Under the pieces are notes generated by a model. That model had not been told where the DNA came from. It saw only the letters and a list, made by a program, of their open reading frames with translations, and searched no databases. A program made the position numbers and the translations under genes. From a virus, in the IMG/VR virus record IMGVR_UViG_3300034106_001917, positions 1 through 59,073 of that record: a stretch of DNA of 59,073 nucleotides. One strand, written 5' to 3'. How positions within the stretch are numbered: position 1 is the first letter of the stretch; each line of letters starts with the position of its first letter. Of the stretch, positions 16,871 through 24,716 are shown in pieces.

Positions 16871-16910
16871 GTAGAGAAAAGTCGCCTCTACTTTTTATTT
16901 TTCGTGCGAC
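16871..16910 (+). promoter_or_regulatory. Predicted H-type pseudoknot at the 5' end of the leader
   Basis: Stem 1: GTAGAG (16871-16876) with CTCTAC (16886-16891). Stem 2: GTCGC (16881-16885) with GCGAC (16906-16910). Loop 1 is AAAA, there is no gap between the stems, and loop 3 is 14 nt and T-rich. Stem 1 plus the T-run could alternatively act as an attenuator. The fold begins about 3 nt after the predicted start site. It may protect the 5' end, control termination or bind a regulator; no known riboswitch core is recognised. Confidence 0.5.
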
Positions 16911-16932
16911 TAATTTTTATGGAGTAAATTGA

Positions 16933-17196
16933 ATGTCTGCTAAAGAGAAAATTCTAAAGTTCCTTTCTAAGGATGGTCCTTACAATACTTTGACTGCTGC
17001 ACAAGCACGTGCCCGTTTTGGTATCGTAAACGTTGGTGCCCGCATTGAAGAACTTCGTGCAGAGGGTTACTGCATCTATACCAACAAGAAAACTCTTGCT
17101 GATGGTCGTCGCATCACTTACTACAAACTTGGTAAGCCAACCAAGAAAATGATTGCTGCCGCCCACGCAGTTCTAGGTGGTCAAGCGTTTGCCTAA
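16933..17196 (+). CDS. Small winged-helix/HTH DNA-binding protein
   Basis: Protein of 87 residues. The order KEKILKFLSKDGPYNTLTAAQ, then ARFGIVNVGARIEELRAEGY, then YTNKKTLADGRRITYYKLG matches a compact winged helix: helix 1, recognition helix, then a beta-hairpin wing. It probably regulates transcription or binds DNA. It is a single-gene unit with a consensus promoter, a structured leader and its own terminator at 17216, so it is likely made in quantity. The ribosome site GGAG is at 16921-16924. No family name can be given with certainty. Confidence 0.75.
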   Translation: MSAKEKILKFLSKDGPYNTLTAAQARARFGIVNVGARIEELRAEGYCIYTNKKTLADGRRITYYKLGKPTKKMIAAAHAVLGGQAFA

Positions 17197-17215
17197 ATTG
17201 GGCTAAAAACTGGCG

Positions 17216-17254
17216 GAGTGAGAGCATATATATTATGTGTTCTCACTCTTTTTT
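17216..17254 (+). terminator. Rho-independent terminator
   Basis: Stem GAGTGAGAGCATATA (17216-17230) pairs with 17234-17248 (TATGTGTTCTCACTC); 15 bp including G-U wobbles, loop TAT, then six T. It ends the winged-helix transcript; no clear promoter lies between it and the next gene at 17266, which may depend on readthrough. Confidence 0.85.
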
Positions 17255-17265
17255 ATGGATAGATT

Positions 17266-18081
17266 ATGCAAATACAAGTCGATATTGAACAACTAAGAAA
17301 AAATAAACTGTTCGTTGCCACGCCAATGTATGGTGGAATGAATCACGGTTTATATATGAAGTCATGTCTTGATCTTCAAACCGTTATGATTCGTTATGGC
17401 ATTGAAACAAAGTTTTCATTCCTCTTCAACGAATCTCTCATTACAAGAGCAAGAAATTACCTAGTAGATGAATTTCTACGCACAGATTTTACACACATGA
17501 TGTTTATCGATTCGGACATTCACTTTGATCCGAATGATATCGTAGCACTAATGGCACTTGATAAAGATGTTATCGGTGGTCCGTATCCAAAGAAGTCAAT
17601 CAACTGGGGCAACATTGCTGAAACTGCTCGTCGCCATCCTGATCTAAATCCAAAAGAACTTGAGAATCTTGTTGGTGAGTATGTGTTCAATGTGGTAAAA
17701 GGTACATCACAATTTCAAGTATCTGATCCATTAGAAGTAATGGAAATTGGTACAGGTCACATGATGATCAAACGTGGTGTGTTCGATAAGATGAAAGAGG
17801 CATATCCTCAAATCAAATACAAACCCGATCACATTGGTCAAGCACACTTCGATGGCTCACGCTATATTCATGCATACTTTGATACTGTGATTGATACTGT
17901 TGATTCATGTGTTGGTGGTGGCTCTGAACGTTATCTATCAGAAGACTATATGTTCTGTCAGATGTGGCGCAAGATTGGTGGACAGGTTTGGTTGTGTCCT
18001 TGGATGCGAACACAGCATATTGGTACATACGCATTTACTGGCAACATGCCCGCTGTTGCTCAGTATACTGGTAGATTGTGA
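17266..18081 (+). CDS. GT2-like glycosyltransferase
   Basis: GT-A-fold protein of 271 residues: LFVATPMYGGMNHG at the start, then a DxD-type MFIDSDIHFDP for the metal/nucleotide sugar, and a late ISEDYMFCQMWRKIGGQVW acceptor region. Similar proteins are common in T4-like aquatic phages. The donor and acceptor (DNA base, virion protein or host envelope) are unknown. It lies between the winged-helix unit and the clamp gene, away from the two sugar cassettes. Confidence 0.75.
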   Translation: MQIQVDIEQLRKNKLFVATPMYGGMNHGLYMKSCLDLQTVMIRYGIETKFSFLFNESLITRARNYLVDEFLRTDFTHMMFIDSDIHFDPNDIVALMALDKDVIGGPYPKKSINWGNIAETARRHPDLNPKELENLVGEYVFNVVKGTSQFQVSDPLEVMEIGTGHMMIKRGVFDKMKEAYPQIKYKPDHIGQAHFDGSRYIHAYFDTVIDTVDSCVGGGSERYLSEDYMFCQMWRKIGGQVWLCPWMRTQHIGTYAFTGNMPAVAQYTGRL

Positions 18082-18347
18082 TCGACTACAAGTACAGTGA
18101 AGACCGTATTCTTAAAGAGTTAAAAGATTACGTCGATAAGACATACGGTCAACACTATTCCCTAAACAAATTTCAAACCTCCGAATTCATCATTGACTGT
18201 GGGCACGGTGAAGGATTCTTTATTGGTAACATCATCAAATACGCACAACGTTACGGTAAAAAGAATGGTTACAATCGTGATGACTTGATGAAAGTTGTAC
18301 ATTATGCTATAATGGCTTTACACAACCATGATTTGACGAGGAAATAA
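18078..18347 (+). CDS. Small SaV-like (DUF3310-type) protein
   Basis: Protein of 89 residues from GTG 18078, overlapping the glycosyltransferase stop by 4 nt. The segment GNIIKYAQRYGKKNGYNRDDLMKV, with following KVVHYAIMAL, matches the NIIKYxxRxxxKNG...DL.K...Y core of the DUF3310/SaV-like family found in many phages, often near replication or nucleotide genes. Its biochemical role is not established. The -35 of the clamp promoter lies inside its 3' end. Confidence 0.65.
   Translation: MIDYKYSEDRILKELKDYVDKTYGQHYSLNKFQTSEFIIDCGHGEGFFIGNIIKYAQRYGKKNGYNRDDLMKVVHYAIMALHNHDLTRK
18285..18313 (+). promoter_or_regulatory. Sigma-70-type promoter for gene 45
   Basis: TTGATG 18285-18290, 17-nt spacer, TATAAT 18308-18313, inside the end of the DUF3310-type gene. 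Predicted start near 18320, about 30 nt before the clamp ATG at 18351. Confidence 0.7.
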
Positions 18348-18350
18348 ATT

Positions 18351-19031
18351 ATGAAACTTTCAAATGAAACACTATCTGTGTTGAAAAACTTTGCCAGCAT
18401 CAATCAAGGCATTCTGTTCAAACCAGGCAAAACAATTCGTACTATCTCAACTCATAAGAATATTCTTGCCGAGGCTGTTGTCTCTGAAGAAATTCCAAAA
18501 GAGTTTGGTGTTTATGATCTGAACAATTTTTTGTCTGTTCTTTCTCTACACAAAGAAGAGCCAGTCATTGACTTTGATGAGGCAAATGTTCTTATCTCTG
18601 GTCTACAAGGTCGTAGCAAAATCAAGTATCGTTTCTGTGCATCAAGCATGATTGTTGCTGCACCAGACAAGAATCTTGAACTCAGCAATCCAGAAATCAA
18701 ATTTGATTTGAGTGCTGAAGACTTTGATTGGATTCTTCGTGCAGCCAATGTTCTTTCTTCACCACACATTGCTATTGAATCTGATGGCAGTAAAGTCTCC
18801 GTAACTGCATTTGATTTGCAGAATGATGCAGCACACACAGAGTCTCTTGAAGTATCAAAGAGTAATGGTGACAAGTATAAGATGCTGTTCAAAACAGAGA
18901 ATTTGAAGATGCTTGCTGGTGCATATTCAGTGACTATCTCTTCAAAAGGCATTGCACACTTCAAACACAAATCAATGAGCATTCAGTATTGGATCGCTAC
19001 TGAAGCTGGTTCAAAATATGAGAAAGGTTAA
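18351..19031 (+). CDS. 45: Sliding clamp gp45
   Basis: DNA polymerase processivity clamp of 226 residues, close to T4 gp45 (228). The family pattern is seen in MKLSNETLSVLKNFASINQG, then VYDLNNFLSVLSL, then SSMIVAAPDKN and a C-terminal AHFKHKSMSIQYWIA. It forms a trimeric ring loaded by gp44/62, serves gp43, and mobilises gp55 for late transcription. The gene has its own promoter at 18285. Confidence 0.95.
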   Translation: MKLSNETLSVLKNFASINQGILFKPGKTIRTISTHKNILAEAVVSEEIPKEFGVYDLNNFLSVLSLHKEEPVIDFDEANVLISGLQGRSKIKYRFCASSMIVAAPDKNLELSNPEIKFDLSAEDFDWILRAANVLSSPHIAIESDGSKVSVTAFDLQNDAAHTESLEVSKSNGDKYKMLFKTENLKMLAGAYSVTISSKGIAHFKHKSMSIQYWIATEAGSKYEKG

Positions 19032-19033
19032 TC

Positions 19034-19249
19034 ATGGGTAAATTTGTTGTTTTTACAAATGCTTCATTAAATCACGATGGTGATTCGATTGCTATTAACA
19101 AAGACATTGTTGCATCAGTCTTTGAGTTGATTCAACCGGACACAAATGCACAATTGCAACCAAGAACAGTTATTTACGGTGTCAATAATATTGATTGGCA
19201 AGTTAAAGAACCATATCTTGAAGTGCTTGCAGCATTGAACGCTGACTGA
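19034..19249 (+). CDS. Small conserved hypothetical protein between clamp and clamp loader
   Basis: Protein of 71 residues, ATG 19034, 2 nt after the clamp stop. It reads as a short beta-rich domain (KFVVFTNASL, DSIAINKDIVASVFEL, TVIYGVNN, VKEPYLEVLAAL). The pattern recalls FlbD-like small domains, a weak resemblance. Its position within the clamp/clamp-loader operon suggests a replication link. The -35 of the gene 44 promoter lies in its last codons. Confidence 0.65.
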   Translation: MGKFVVFTNASLNHDGDSIAINKDIVASVFELIQPDTNAQLQPRTVIYGVNNIDWQVKEPYLEVLAALNAD

Positions 19250-19255
19250 TATAAT
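19227..19255 (+). promoter_or_regulatory. Sigma-70-type promoter for gene 44
   Basis: TTGCAG 19227-19232, 17-nt spacer, TATAAT 19250-19255, in the short gap before gene 44. Weak -35, perfect -10. The gene 44 ATG is at 19288. Confidence 0.6.
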
Positions 19256-19287
19256 ATACTACATTATGATTTTTGTGAAAGGTTACC

Positions 19288-20217
19288 ATGGAACATCTTC
19301 TGTGGACAGAAAAGTATCGACCACGAACAGTGGAAGATTGTATTCTACCAGAACGTTTGAAAGCAGTATTCCAACAGTACGTGAACCAGAAGGAGATACC
19401 AAATCTTCTTCTGGCTGGTGGAGCGGGCGTAGGCAAGACGACAATCGCCAAAGCCATGTGCAACGAGATCGGTTGCGACTACATGGTAATCAATGGTTCT
19501 GATGAGAATGGTGTCGATACAATTCGTGTCAAAATCAAAAACTATGCATCATCCGTTTCACTGTCTGGTGGCCGCAAAGTCATCATTCTAGATGAAGCAG
19601 ATTATCTAACACCAAACGCACAAGCAATTTTGCGTAATGCGATTGAAGAGTTTGCTGCAAACTGTTCTTTCATTTTTACCTGTAACTACAAAAACAAAAT
19701 CATTGATCCACTACACAGTCGTTGTGCGGTGATTGAATTTGGTTTGAAGAATGGTGAAAAAGCACAAATGGCTTCTGCGTTTTTCAAACGCATCACACAC
19801 ATACTCAATACAGAGAAAGTGGAGTTTGACGAAAAGGTAATTGCTGAAGTAGTCAAGAAACACTTTCCAGATTTTCGTCGTGTTATCAATGAACTTCAAC
19901 GCTATTCCAAACTCGGCAAGATTGATGTAGGCATCCTCTCTCAGATTGGTGATATTTCTCTAACACAGATTGTCAAACATTTGAAAGAAAAAGACTTTAC
20001 GTCCGTCCGTAAATGGGCAGCAACGTCGGAAATTGATAACACGACATTCTTTCGCAAACTCTATGATGCTTTGTATGACATTGTAAAGCCTCAGAGTATA
20101 CCACAAGCAGTTCTAATTCTTGCTGACTATCAGTATAAGCAAGCCTTTGTTGCCGATCACGAAATCAATCTTGTTGCTTGTTTGACAGAGATTATGGCTA
20201 ATGTGGAGTTCAAATAG
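19288..20217 (+). CDS. 44: Clamp loader large subunit gp44
   Basis: AAA+ clamp-loader ATPase of 309 residues. It begins LLWTEKYRPRTVEDCILP, has Walker A AGGAGVGKTT, Walker B VIILDEAD, sensor 1 FTCNY and the SRC arginine finger (LHSRCAVIEF). Four gp44 with one gp62 open and load gp45. Length is close to T4 gp44 (319). Confidence 0.95.
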   Translation: MEHLLWTEKYRPRTVEDCILPERLKAVFQQYVNQKEIPNLLLAGGAGVGKTTIAKAMCNEIGCDYMVINGSDENGVDTIRVKIKNYASSVSLSGGRKVIILDEADYLTPNAQAILRNAIEEFAANCSFIFTCNYKNKIIDPLHSRCAVIEFGLKNGEKAQMASAFFKRITHILNTEKVEFDEKVIAEVVKKHFPDFRRVINELQRYSKLGKIDVGILSQIGDISLTQIVKHLKEKDFTSVRKWAATSEIDNTTFFRKLYDALYDIVKPQSIPQAVLILADYQYKQAFVADHEINLVACLTEIMANVEFK

Positions 20218-20226
20218 GAGTTTGAA

Positions 20227-20832
20227 ATGTATTTACATCATGGTGGTGGAAATTCTTTAGGATGGTTTGATAGAGAAGAGTTGAAGAGGGTACAGAACTC
20301 AGTGTTTGGTGCAGTTTATTCTTTTGCTTTTTTGAGCAAAAAACCTGATATTAAAATCTTGCCCTATGAACTTGAAGAGACTTTTTATATTGGTTTATCT
20401 GGTGGTGCGGAAAATAGCAATTCACTAATTTATGATCAAAAAGATAAAAAGAAAAAAAGAGGTATGTATTATACACTCTTTGCAAAAAGAATGAATCAAC
20501 ACTTTTCTCAGTTTAGAAATGATAGAGAGAAGCATTTAGAAAAAAAATATGAACTTTTTAAAGAACACTTTTTACCTTCTTTAAATCCCGACAAGAAAAT
20601 CTATACTAATATTTGTGTGCCTGGACCAGTTACCAAAGATTATTTGATAAGAGCCCATTTGAGTTTGGTTGAGTCGGAATTCATTTACTGTTATGCCCAA
20701 AGATTTGATGATTTGCCTCTGATGAACATTGATGAGAATAAGCAAAAACATAGAAGTCAAAAAGAGACCTCTATTTCTAAAAGACAAATAGAATCTATTG
20801 CTTATGGTAATTTGGAGAAGTTTCTGGTATGA
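20227..20832 (+). CDS. GIY-YIG-like protein, possible homing-type nuclease
   Basis: Protein of 201 residues inserted between genes 44 and 62, which are adjacent in T4. The GIY-YIG features fall in order: FGAVYSF (the GIY strand, 28-31), ETFYIGLSGG (YIG, 54-56), AKRMNQHF with Arg88 and His92, then LVESEF with a candidate metal-binding Glu149, and a closing LPLMN. The coding region is richer in A/T and AAA runs than its neighbours. GIY-YIG nucleases are frequent free-standing homing enzymes in T4-like phages. Assignment is by motif order only; activity is unproven. Confidence 0.6.
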   Translation: MYLHHGGGNSLGWFDREELKRVQNSVFGAVYSFAFLSKKPDIKILPYELEETFYIGLSGGAENSNSLIYDQKDKKKKRGMYYTLFAKRMNQHFSQFRNDREKHLEKKYELFKEHFLPSLNPDKKIYTNICVPGPVTKDYLIRAHLSLVESEFIYCYAQRFDDLPLMNIDENKQKHRSQKETSISKRQIESIAYGNLEKFLV

Positions 20833-21215
20833 GCAACCCATTCGACTATGCCACAGCTATTCTACAGACTAAGAAGCAACTGATTGTAGATGATATAACT
20901 GAGAAAGACTATGCGCCTTTTCTAGTCAATCGTGCTTTGTCTCAACACAAAGACTGTCTGGCTTTTGCAAACGAGATGAATAGTAGGCACTATCTTGAGA
21001 AGAAGCTACAATTCGACTATTTACTAAATACTGTCAGGTCTATGAAAAGACCGTTTGCGAAGTGGGCTAAGGCTGAAAAAAACGATGATTTGGAATGTGT
21101 CAAACTGGTCTATGGCCTGTCCGATTCCAAAGCACGTGAGGCTTTGAGACTACTCAGCAAAGAACAAATCCAACAAATAAAAGAAAAAACCCAGAGGGGT
21201 GGATTAGGAAAATGA
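20829..21215 (+). CDS. 62: Clamp loader small subunit gp62
   Basis: Protein of 128 residues matching the gp62 core (NPFDYATAILQTKK, VNRALSQHKDCLAFANEMN, KRPFAKWAK, EALRLLSKEQIQQIKEK). It is shorter than T4 gp62 (187) but lies correctly between gp44 and RegA. It overlaps the GIY-YIG-like ORF by 4 nt, so coupling to gp44 translation now passes through the inserted gene. Confidence 0.88.
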   Translation: MSNPFDYATAILQTKKQLIVDDITEKDYAPFLVNRALSQHKDCLAFANEMNSRHYLEKKLQFDYLLNTVRSMKRPFAKWAKAEKNDDLECVKLVYGLSDSKAREALRLLSKEQIQQIKEKTQRGGLGK

Positions 21216-21216
21216 C

Positions 21217-21621
21217 ATGGTGGATCTATCTAAGTTTGTTGAAGTCGTTCTTGTAGAAGAGGACGACTTTTTAAAAGTACGAGAAACTCTAACACGAATT
21301 GGAGTATCATCAAGAAAAGAAAAGGTACTGTATCAATCTTGCCATATTCTGCATAAGCAGGGCAAGTATTACATAGTACACTTTAAAGAGTTGTTTGCAT
21401 TAGATGGTAAGCCATCTACAATTACCGAAAATGATATACAAAGACGTAATGCTATTGCCAATTTACTTGAAGAATGGGGCTTGCTAAAAATCATAAACTA
21501 TGATATAGTAGAGAATAACATGGCTCCGATTCATCAGATTAAGATCATTGCTTTCAAAGAAAAGGATGATTGGGACTTAGTTGCTAAATATAACATAGGT
21601 AAAAAAGGAAGAACCGAATAA
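21217..21621 (+). CDS. regA: Translational repressor RegA
   Basis: RegA of 134 residues (T4: 122). The start VDLSKFVEVVLVEEDDFLKV and the QRRNAIANLLEEWGLLKII segment are typical. RegA binds AU-rich initiation regions of early mRNAs and shuts down their translation, including replication genes. It sits directly after gp62, as in T4. Confidence 0.93.
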   Translation: MVDLSKFVEVVLVEEDDFLKVRETLTRIGVSSRKEKVLYQSCHILHKQGKYYIVHFKELFALDGKPSTITENDIQRRNAIANLLEEWGLLKIINYDIVENNMAPIHQIKIIAFKEKDDWDLVAKYNIGKKGRTE

Positions 21622-21633
21622 CGGTGGCACATC

Positions 21634-21816
21634 ATGAGCAAAGTGAAAAACAATGCGATTAAACTGGTTAACAAGTATACCAAAGAAGAAGTGTATACTA
21701 GAGATTACGACAACGTGATTAAAGAAGGTAACAATGAGTTTATCAAAGTCTTTAATCAAAGTAATCCACAAAGAACTTATCTTGTCAACCGCACAGCGTT
21801 TGTGGTTGCCAAGTAA
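21634..21816 (+). CDS. Small hypothetical protein
   Basis: Protein of 60 residues, SKVKNNAIKLVNKYTKEEVY onward, basic N-terminal half with a short beta-rich second half (EFIKVFNQ, RTYLVNRTAFVV). No family recognised. It is the last gene before a UUCG-loop terminator, so it is the promoter-distal end of the 45-44-62-regA operon. Confidence 0.6.
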   Translation: MSKVKNNAIKLVNKYTKEEVYTRDYDNVIKEGNNEFIKVFNQSNPQRTYLVNRTAFVVAK

Positions 21817-21818
21817 GT

Positions 21819-21845
21819 CGTGATGCCTTCGGGGTCACGCATTTT
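21819..21845 (+). terminator. UUCG-loop terminator hairpin after the regA operon
   Basis: Stem of CGTGAT(G)CC against GGGTCACG with loop TTCG (21819-21839) and a bulged G, followed by CATTTT. The C(UUCG)G loop is typical of T4-type intercistronic terminators. The short T-run suggests partial termination. Confidence 0.65.
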
Positions 21846-21871
21846 AAACTTGCTTATTAAAGGAGAAAACT

Positions 21872-22348
21872 ATGACAGTAGGACGTATTGCTTTTGGACC
21901 ATTGTTTCATCAAACTTTGGGATTTGAAAATTTTCTACGTGATGTTGAAAGCATTCTCAACGAATCAAAACCCGTAGCAAACTTTCCTCCACATAACATC
22001 ATTAAACTTGATGATAACAAGTATGTGGTAGAATTGGCTGTTGCTGGTTTTGGTAAAGATGAAATTGATATTCAAGTGCAAGAAAACACTTTGACTATCA
22101 AGGGTGACAAACAAGACAAAGACAGTCATCAATATCTACATCGTGGAATTGGTACACGTTCTTTCACTAAGTCAATCACTATTGCTGACACCATTGAAGT
22201 AAAAGGTGCAGAATATAAAGACGGTATTCTACGCATTGGACTTGAGAACATCATTCCAGAGCATAAGAAACCACGCAAGATTGAAATTGGTAATGAACTA
22301 AAAACATTTAAGCCTCAACTTCTGCAAGAAGAAAAGCAGGCTGCGTAA
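21872..22348 (+). CDS. hsp20: Hsp20/alpha-crystallin small heat-shock protein
   Basis: Small heat-shock protein of 158 residues. The alpha-crystallin domain is clear: PPHNIIKLDDNKYVVELAVA, then KDEIDIQVQENTLTIKG, then the conserved YKDGILRIGL. Such proteins hold unfolded proteins and are widespread in T4-like cyanophages. Strong ribosome site AAGGAG before ATG 21872. The gene is bounded by hairpins on both sides. Confidence 0.93.
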   Translation: MTVGRIAFGPLFHQTLGFENFLRDVESILNESKPVANFPPHNIIKLDDNKYVVELAVAGFGKDEIDIQVQENTLTIKGDKQDKDSHQYLHRGIGTRSFTKSITIADTIEVKGAEYKDGILRIGLENIIPEHKKPRKIEIGNELKTFKPQLLQEEKQAA

Positions 22349-22350
22349 TC

Positions 22351-22370
22351 AGTGGGGCGCAAGCCCCACT
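22351..22370 (+). terminator. GNRA-loop hairpin, probable weak terminator
   Basis: Perfect 8-bp stem AGTGGGGC/GCCCCACT (22351-22358 and 22363-22370) with loop GCAA, followed by only three T. It lies 2 nt after the hsp20 stop. It may end or stabilise the hsp20 mRNA. It also shows that the GTG at 22352 is not a start codon. Confidence 0.65.
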
Positions 22371-22381
22371 TTGAAAGATAC

Positions 22382-22960
22382 ATGATGGACAAAGACTTAC
22401 GATCATATCTCAAAATCTATTCTGATTGGCTAACTCCAGAAGTGTGCCAAGAAACTGTTGACGAACTTGAACTAGTAGAAGGCCAGTTTCAGACACATCA
22501 GTTCTATGACTATCATGCTGATTCTCATCATTCTTACAACAATGAACTTGCCGTTACATGGTCAAATGTAAAGCATAAGAATTATATTATGCAAAGAATT
22601 TGGGATGGTCTGAAAAGATATCATGAAGAACTTGCTGAATGGGGTTGTGATTGGTACGCTTCTTGGCAAGGGTATACTGAGGTTCGTTTCAATCGTTACC
22701 GTGAAGATACACAAATGAAACTTCACTGTGATCACATTCATTCAATGTTTGATGGTCAACGTAAAGGTATACCAACACTCACCATTCTTGGTGGTTTGAA
22801 TGGTGGCTACGAAGGTGGTGATCTGGTATTTTGGCAAGACACTCCAATAACTTTGAAAGCTGGTGAGATTATGATTTTCCCATCAAATTTTCTTTATCCA
22901 CACAGAGTAGACTTGGTGACGAAAGGCACACGATACTCTTACGTTTCTTGGACATGGTAA
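22382..22960 (+). CDS. 2-oxoglutarate/Fe(II)-dependent oxygenase
   Basis: Protein of 192 residues from ATG 22382 (22385 is an alternative). The double-stranded beta-helix metal motif HxD...H is visible as LHCDHIHS and YPHRVDLVTKGTRYSYVSW, with the Arg that binds 2-oxoglutarate in the last segment. Prolyl-hydroxylase-like oxygenases of this kind are very common in marine T4-like phages; their substrates are mostly unknown. The open frame extends to a GTG at 22352, but that lies inside a hairpin. Confidence 0.88.
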   Translation: MMDKDLRSYLKIYSDWLTPEVCQETVDELELVEGQFQTHQFYDYHADSHHSYNNELAVTWSNVKHKNYIMQRIWDGLKRYHEELAEWGCDWYASWQGYTEVRFNRYREDTQMKLHCDHIHSMFDGQRKGIPTLTILGGLNGGYEGGDLVFWQDTPITLKAGEIMIFPSNFLYPHRVDLVTKGTRYSYVSWTW

Positions 22961-23124
22961 TGAAATCGAATTCAAACTTTAAAATGAGCAAAGAATTGAA
23001 GGTTCTACTTTCAGGTCTTAGGGGCACACACAAGACTGACTACAAGCGTGAGATGATTCAAGCAACCATTGCTCCACGCATCGAATTCAAAAAGAAGAAA
23101 AAAGAAGAGACACAAGATGACTGA
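22960..23124 (+). CDS. Small basic hypothetical protein
   Basis: Protein of 54 residues. ATG 22960 overlaps the last base of the oxygenase stop (TAATG), and its TGA lies inside the next gene. The sequence FKMSKELKVLLSGLRGTHKT and a KKKKKEE tail suggest a nucleic-acid-binding peptide. It fills the gap between two real genes with the usual overlaps, which supports it; no family is recognised. Confidence 0.55.
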   Translation: MKSNSNFKMSKELKVLLSGLRGTHKTDYKREMIQATIAPRIEFKKKKKEETQDD

Positions 23125-23932
23125 TCTATTGATGGTAAGTCACTTTCATAAGGACTTTCCGTTTAATCACGAATCGTCTTGGTTGAAAGCCGCATACGCC
23201 GGCTCACATGCGCCATATGGTTGGCACGCTCCGGGACCAGGCAATTGGATCAACACTTCACACCACAAAAGTGTTTATGAGTATCGACATTACTACGGAA
23301 CACTAAATGAAGATGATTTTCTTCGTGCGCTAGGCCAACAAGCGTCTGAATACTATTTGTGGAAAAATGGTCGTGCTGACTTCATCGGCTGTACCACATA
23401 TCGTCGCTATCTTGATTTCAAATGTGATTTGGGAACAAATGTGTTGAAGGCATCAATGCCACCAACACAAGAAAGTGCTAACTATCTGTCATCTGATGAG
23501 CAAAAAGCGGCAGCACTCAAACTGCTTGAGACACATGATGCAATCACAAATCCAATTACACCAATGCCATATTCGGTACGTGAACAATATCTACAGTCAC
23601 AGCCAGCAGAGTATCTGAATTTGTTTCTAGAGGGTATCGAAAAATTATTACCCGACTACAGAGAGAGCATGAGTTGGTGGGATGAACGTGGGGCAAGTTT
23701 TGAAACATGCTATGTCATGCGTAAACAACTGTTCAGAAAGTATGCATCCGAGTTATTCGAACTTTTAGAATATGTGTGGCAGAATACAAATAAAACATAC
23801 CCAACACAACCGACAACAGCAGAGCCATTACCATGGCGCTATCCAGGATTTCTTGGTGAAAGATTTCTTCCATTCTTTTTACATGCTAACAATGTAAACG
23901 TAGCTAGAGTGCCACTTATCATTCTAGAATAG
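23117..23932 (+). CDS. DUF4422-type glycosyltransferase
   Basis: Protein of 271 residues from ATG 23117; the frame extends upstream to 23069, but that part overlaps the small basic ORF and reads as shadow sequence. The family signature is FIGCTTYRRYLDF, corresponding to the conserved YRRYF of DUF4422 transferases found in capsule and LPS clusters. The N-terminal SHFHKDFPF and the late WRYPGFLGERFLPFF also fit. Donor and acceptor unknown. Confidence 0.75.
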   Translation: MTDLLMVSHFHKDFPFNHESSWLKAAYAGSHAPYGWHAPGPGNWINTSHHKSVYEYRHYYGTLNEDDFLRALGQQASEYYLWKNGRADFIGCTTYRRYLDFKCDLGTNVLKASMPPTQESANYLSSDEQKAAALKLLETHDAITNPITPMPYSVREQYLQSQPAEYLNLFLEGIEKLLPDYRESMSWWDERGASFETCYVMRKQLFRKYASELFELLEYVWQNTNKTYPTQPTTAEPLPWRYPGFLGERFLPFFLHANNVNVARVPLIILE

Positions 23933-23984
23933 TCAAAATGATTTTTTCGTCGTGCGTTACGAATGAAGTGAGTGCTTACTTATT

Positions 23985-24482
23985 ATGAAAGAAAAATACG
24001 TAAAAGCCCATATGAAAGCGGCAAGTGTTTATGCTGAACTTTCTACCGCAAAGAGATTACAGGTAGGCTGCGTAATCGTCAAAGACAATACTATTATCGG
24101 TATTGGTTACAATGGTATGCCATCTGGTTGGGATAACAACTGTGAAGAAGTTGAGTATATTCTTAAAGAAGAATGCCAAGAAACCGATAAATGGATGACA
24201 CACAATGGCTATACTGAGACTGCTCATGGATGGACAAGACTCAAATCTAAACCGGAAGTTTTACATGCTGAATCGAACTGTTTGGCAAAAGTTTCCCGGT
24301 CAACAAACTCAAGTGATGGGGCAATAATGTTTATTACCCACGCACCGTGCTTAGAATGTGCTAAAATGATATATCAGTCGGGAATCAAGGAGGTCTATTA
24401 CAAAAACGCCTACAGAAGTGAAAACGGTATTAATTTTCTCAAAAAGTGTGATGTTAAAGTCGTTCAGTACAATGAGGAGTAA
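23985..24482 (+). CDS. cd: Deoxycytidylate (dCMP) deaminase
   Basis: Zinc deaminase of 165 residues. Zinc/active-site motifs are VLHAESN (HAE) and THAPCLECAKM (PCxxC). The N-terminal QVGCVIVKDNTIIGIGYNGMP and the 165-residue length match T4 gene cd dCMP deaminase, which makes dUMP for thymidylate synthesis, here by ThyX at 53948. The 52-nt gap upstream holds no clear promoter. Confidence 0.92.
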   Translation: MKEKYVKAHMKAASVYAELSTAKRLQVGCVIVKDNTIIGIGYNGMPSGWDNNCEEVEYILKEECQETDKWMTHNGYTETAHGWTRLKSKPEVLHAESNCLAKVSRSTNSSDGAIMFITHAPCLECAKMIYQSGIKEVYYKNAYRSENGINFLKKCDVKVVQYNEE

Positions 24483-24485
24483 ATG

Positions 24486-24716
24486 ATGAGCAATATTACA
24501 AAAGTGGCAAAACAATTGGCAGAGGCAAACTCTAAACTTCCTAAAGCATACAAGTATGATCTTGTTATGCGTGAGTTTGATAACAAGATTGAATTGATTG
24601 GTCTTGTTGATGATCCAACATATGACATTTCAGATTTCGTTGGTCGTGAAATGTTGTTTCCAAAAAAGTGGGTAACACTAGATGTTTTTGAACCAAATAC
24701 AAGGGTAGCAGTATGA
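24486..24716 (+). CDS. Small hypothetical protein
   Basis: Protein of 76 residues. Two tandem ATG codons, 24483 and 24486, follow GAGGAG at 24474-24479; 24486 gives the better 6-nt spacing. It reads as a helix (ITKVAKQLAEANSKLP), then a beta-rich part (KYDLVMREFDNKIELIGLV), then MLFPKKWVTLDVFEPN. No family recognised. Overlaps the next gene by 4 nt. Confidence 0.65.
   Translation: MSNITKVAKQLAEANSKLPKAYKYDLVMREFDNKIELIGLVDDPTYDISDFVGREMLFPKKWVTLDVFEPNTRVAV

Noticed and set aside
16871-16910. Known riboswitch class
   Set aside because: The pseudoknot lacks any aptamer core I can recognise.
18512-18982. 156-codon minus-strand ORF within the clamp gene
   Set aside because: Shadow of gene 45, which is certain.
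22352-22381. GTG start for the 2OG oxygenase
   Set aside because: It is inside a perfect GNRA-loop hairpin; ATG 22382 is the natural start.
23933-23984. Promoter or small gene before dCMP deaminase
   Set aside because: No -35/-10 pair or ORF is visible in this 52-nt gap.
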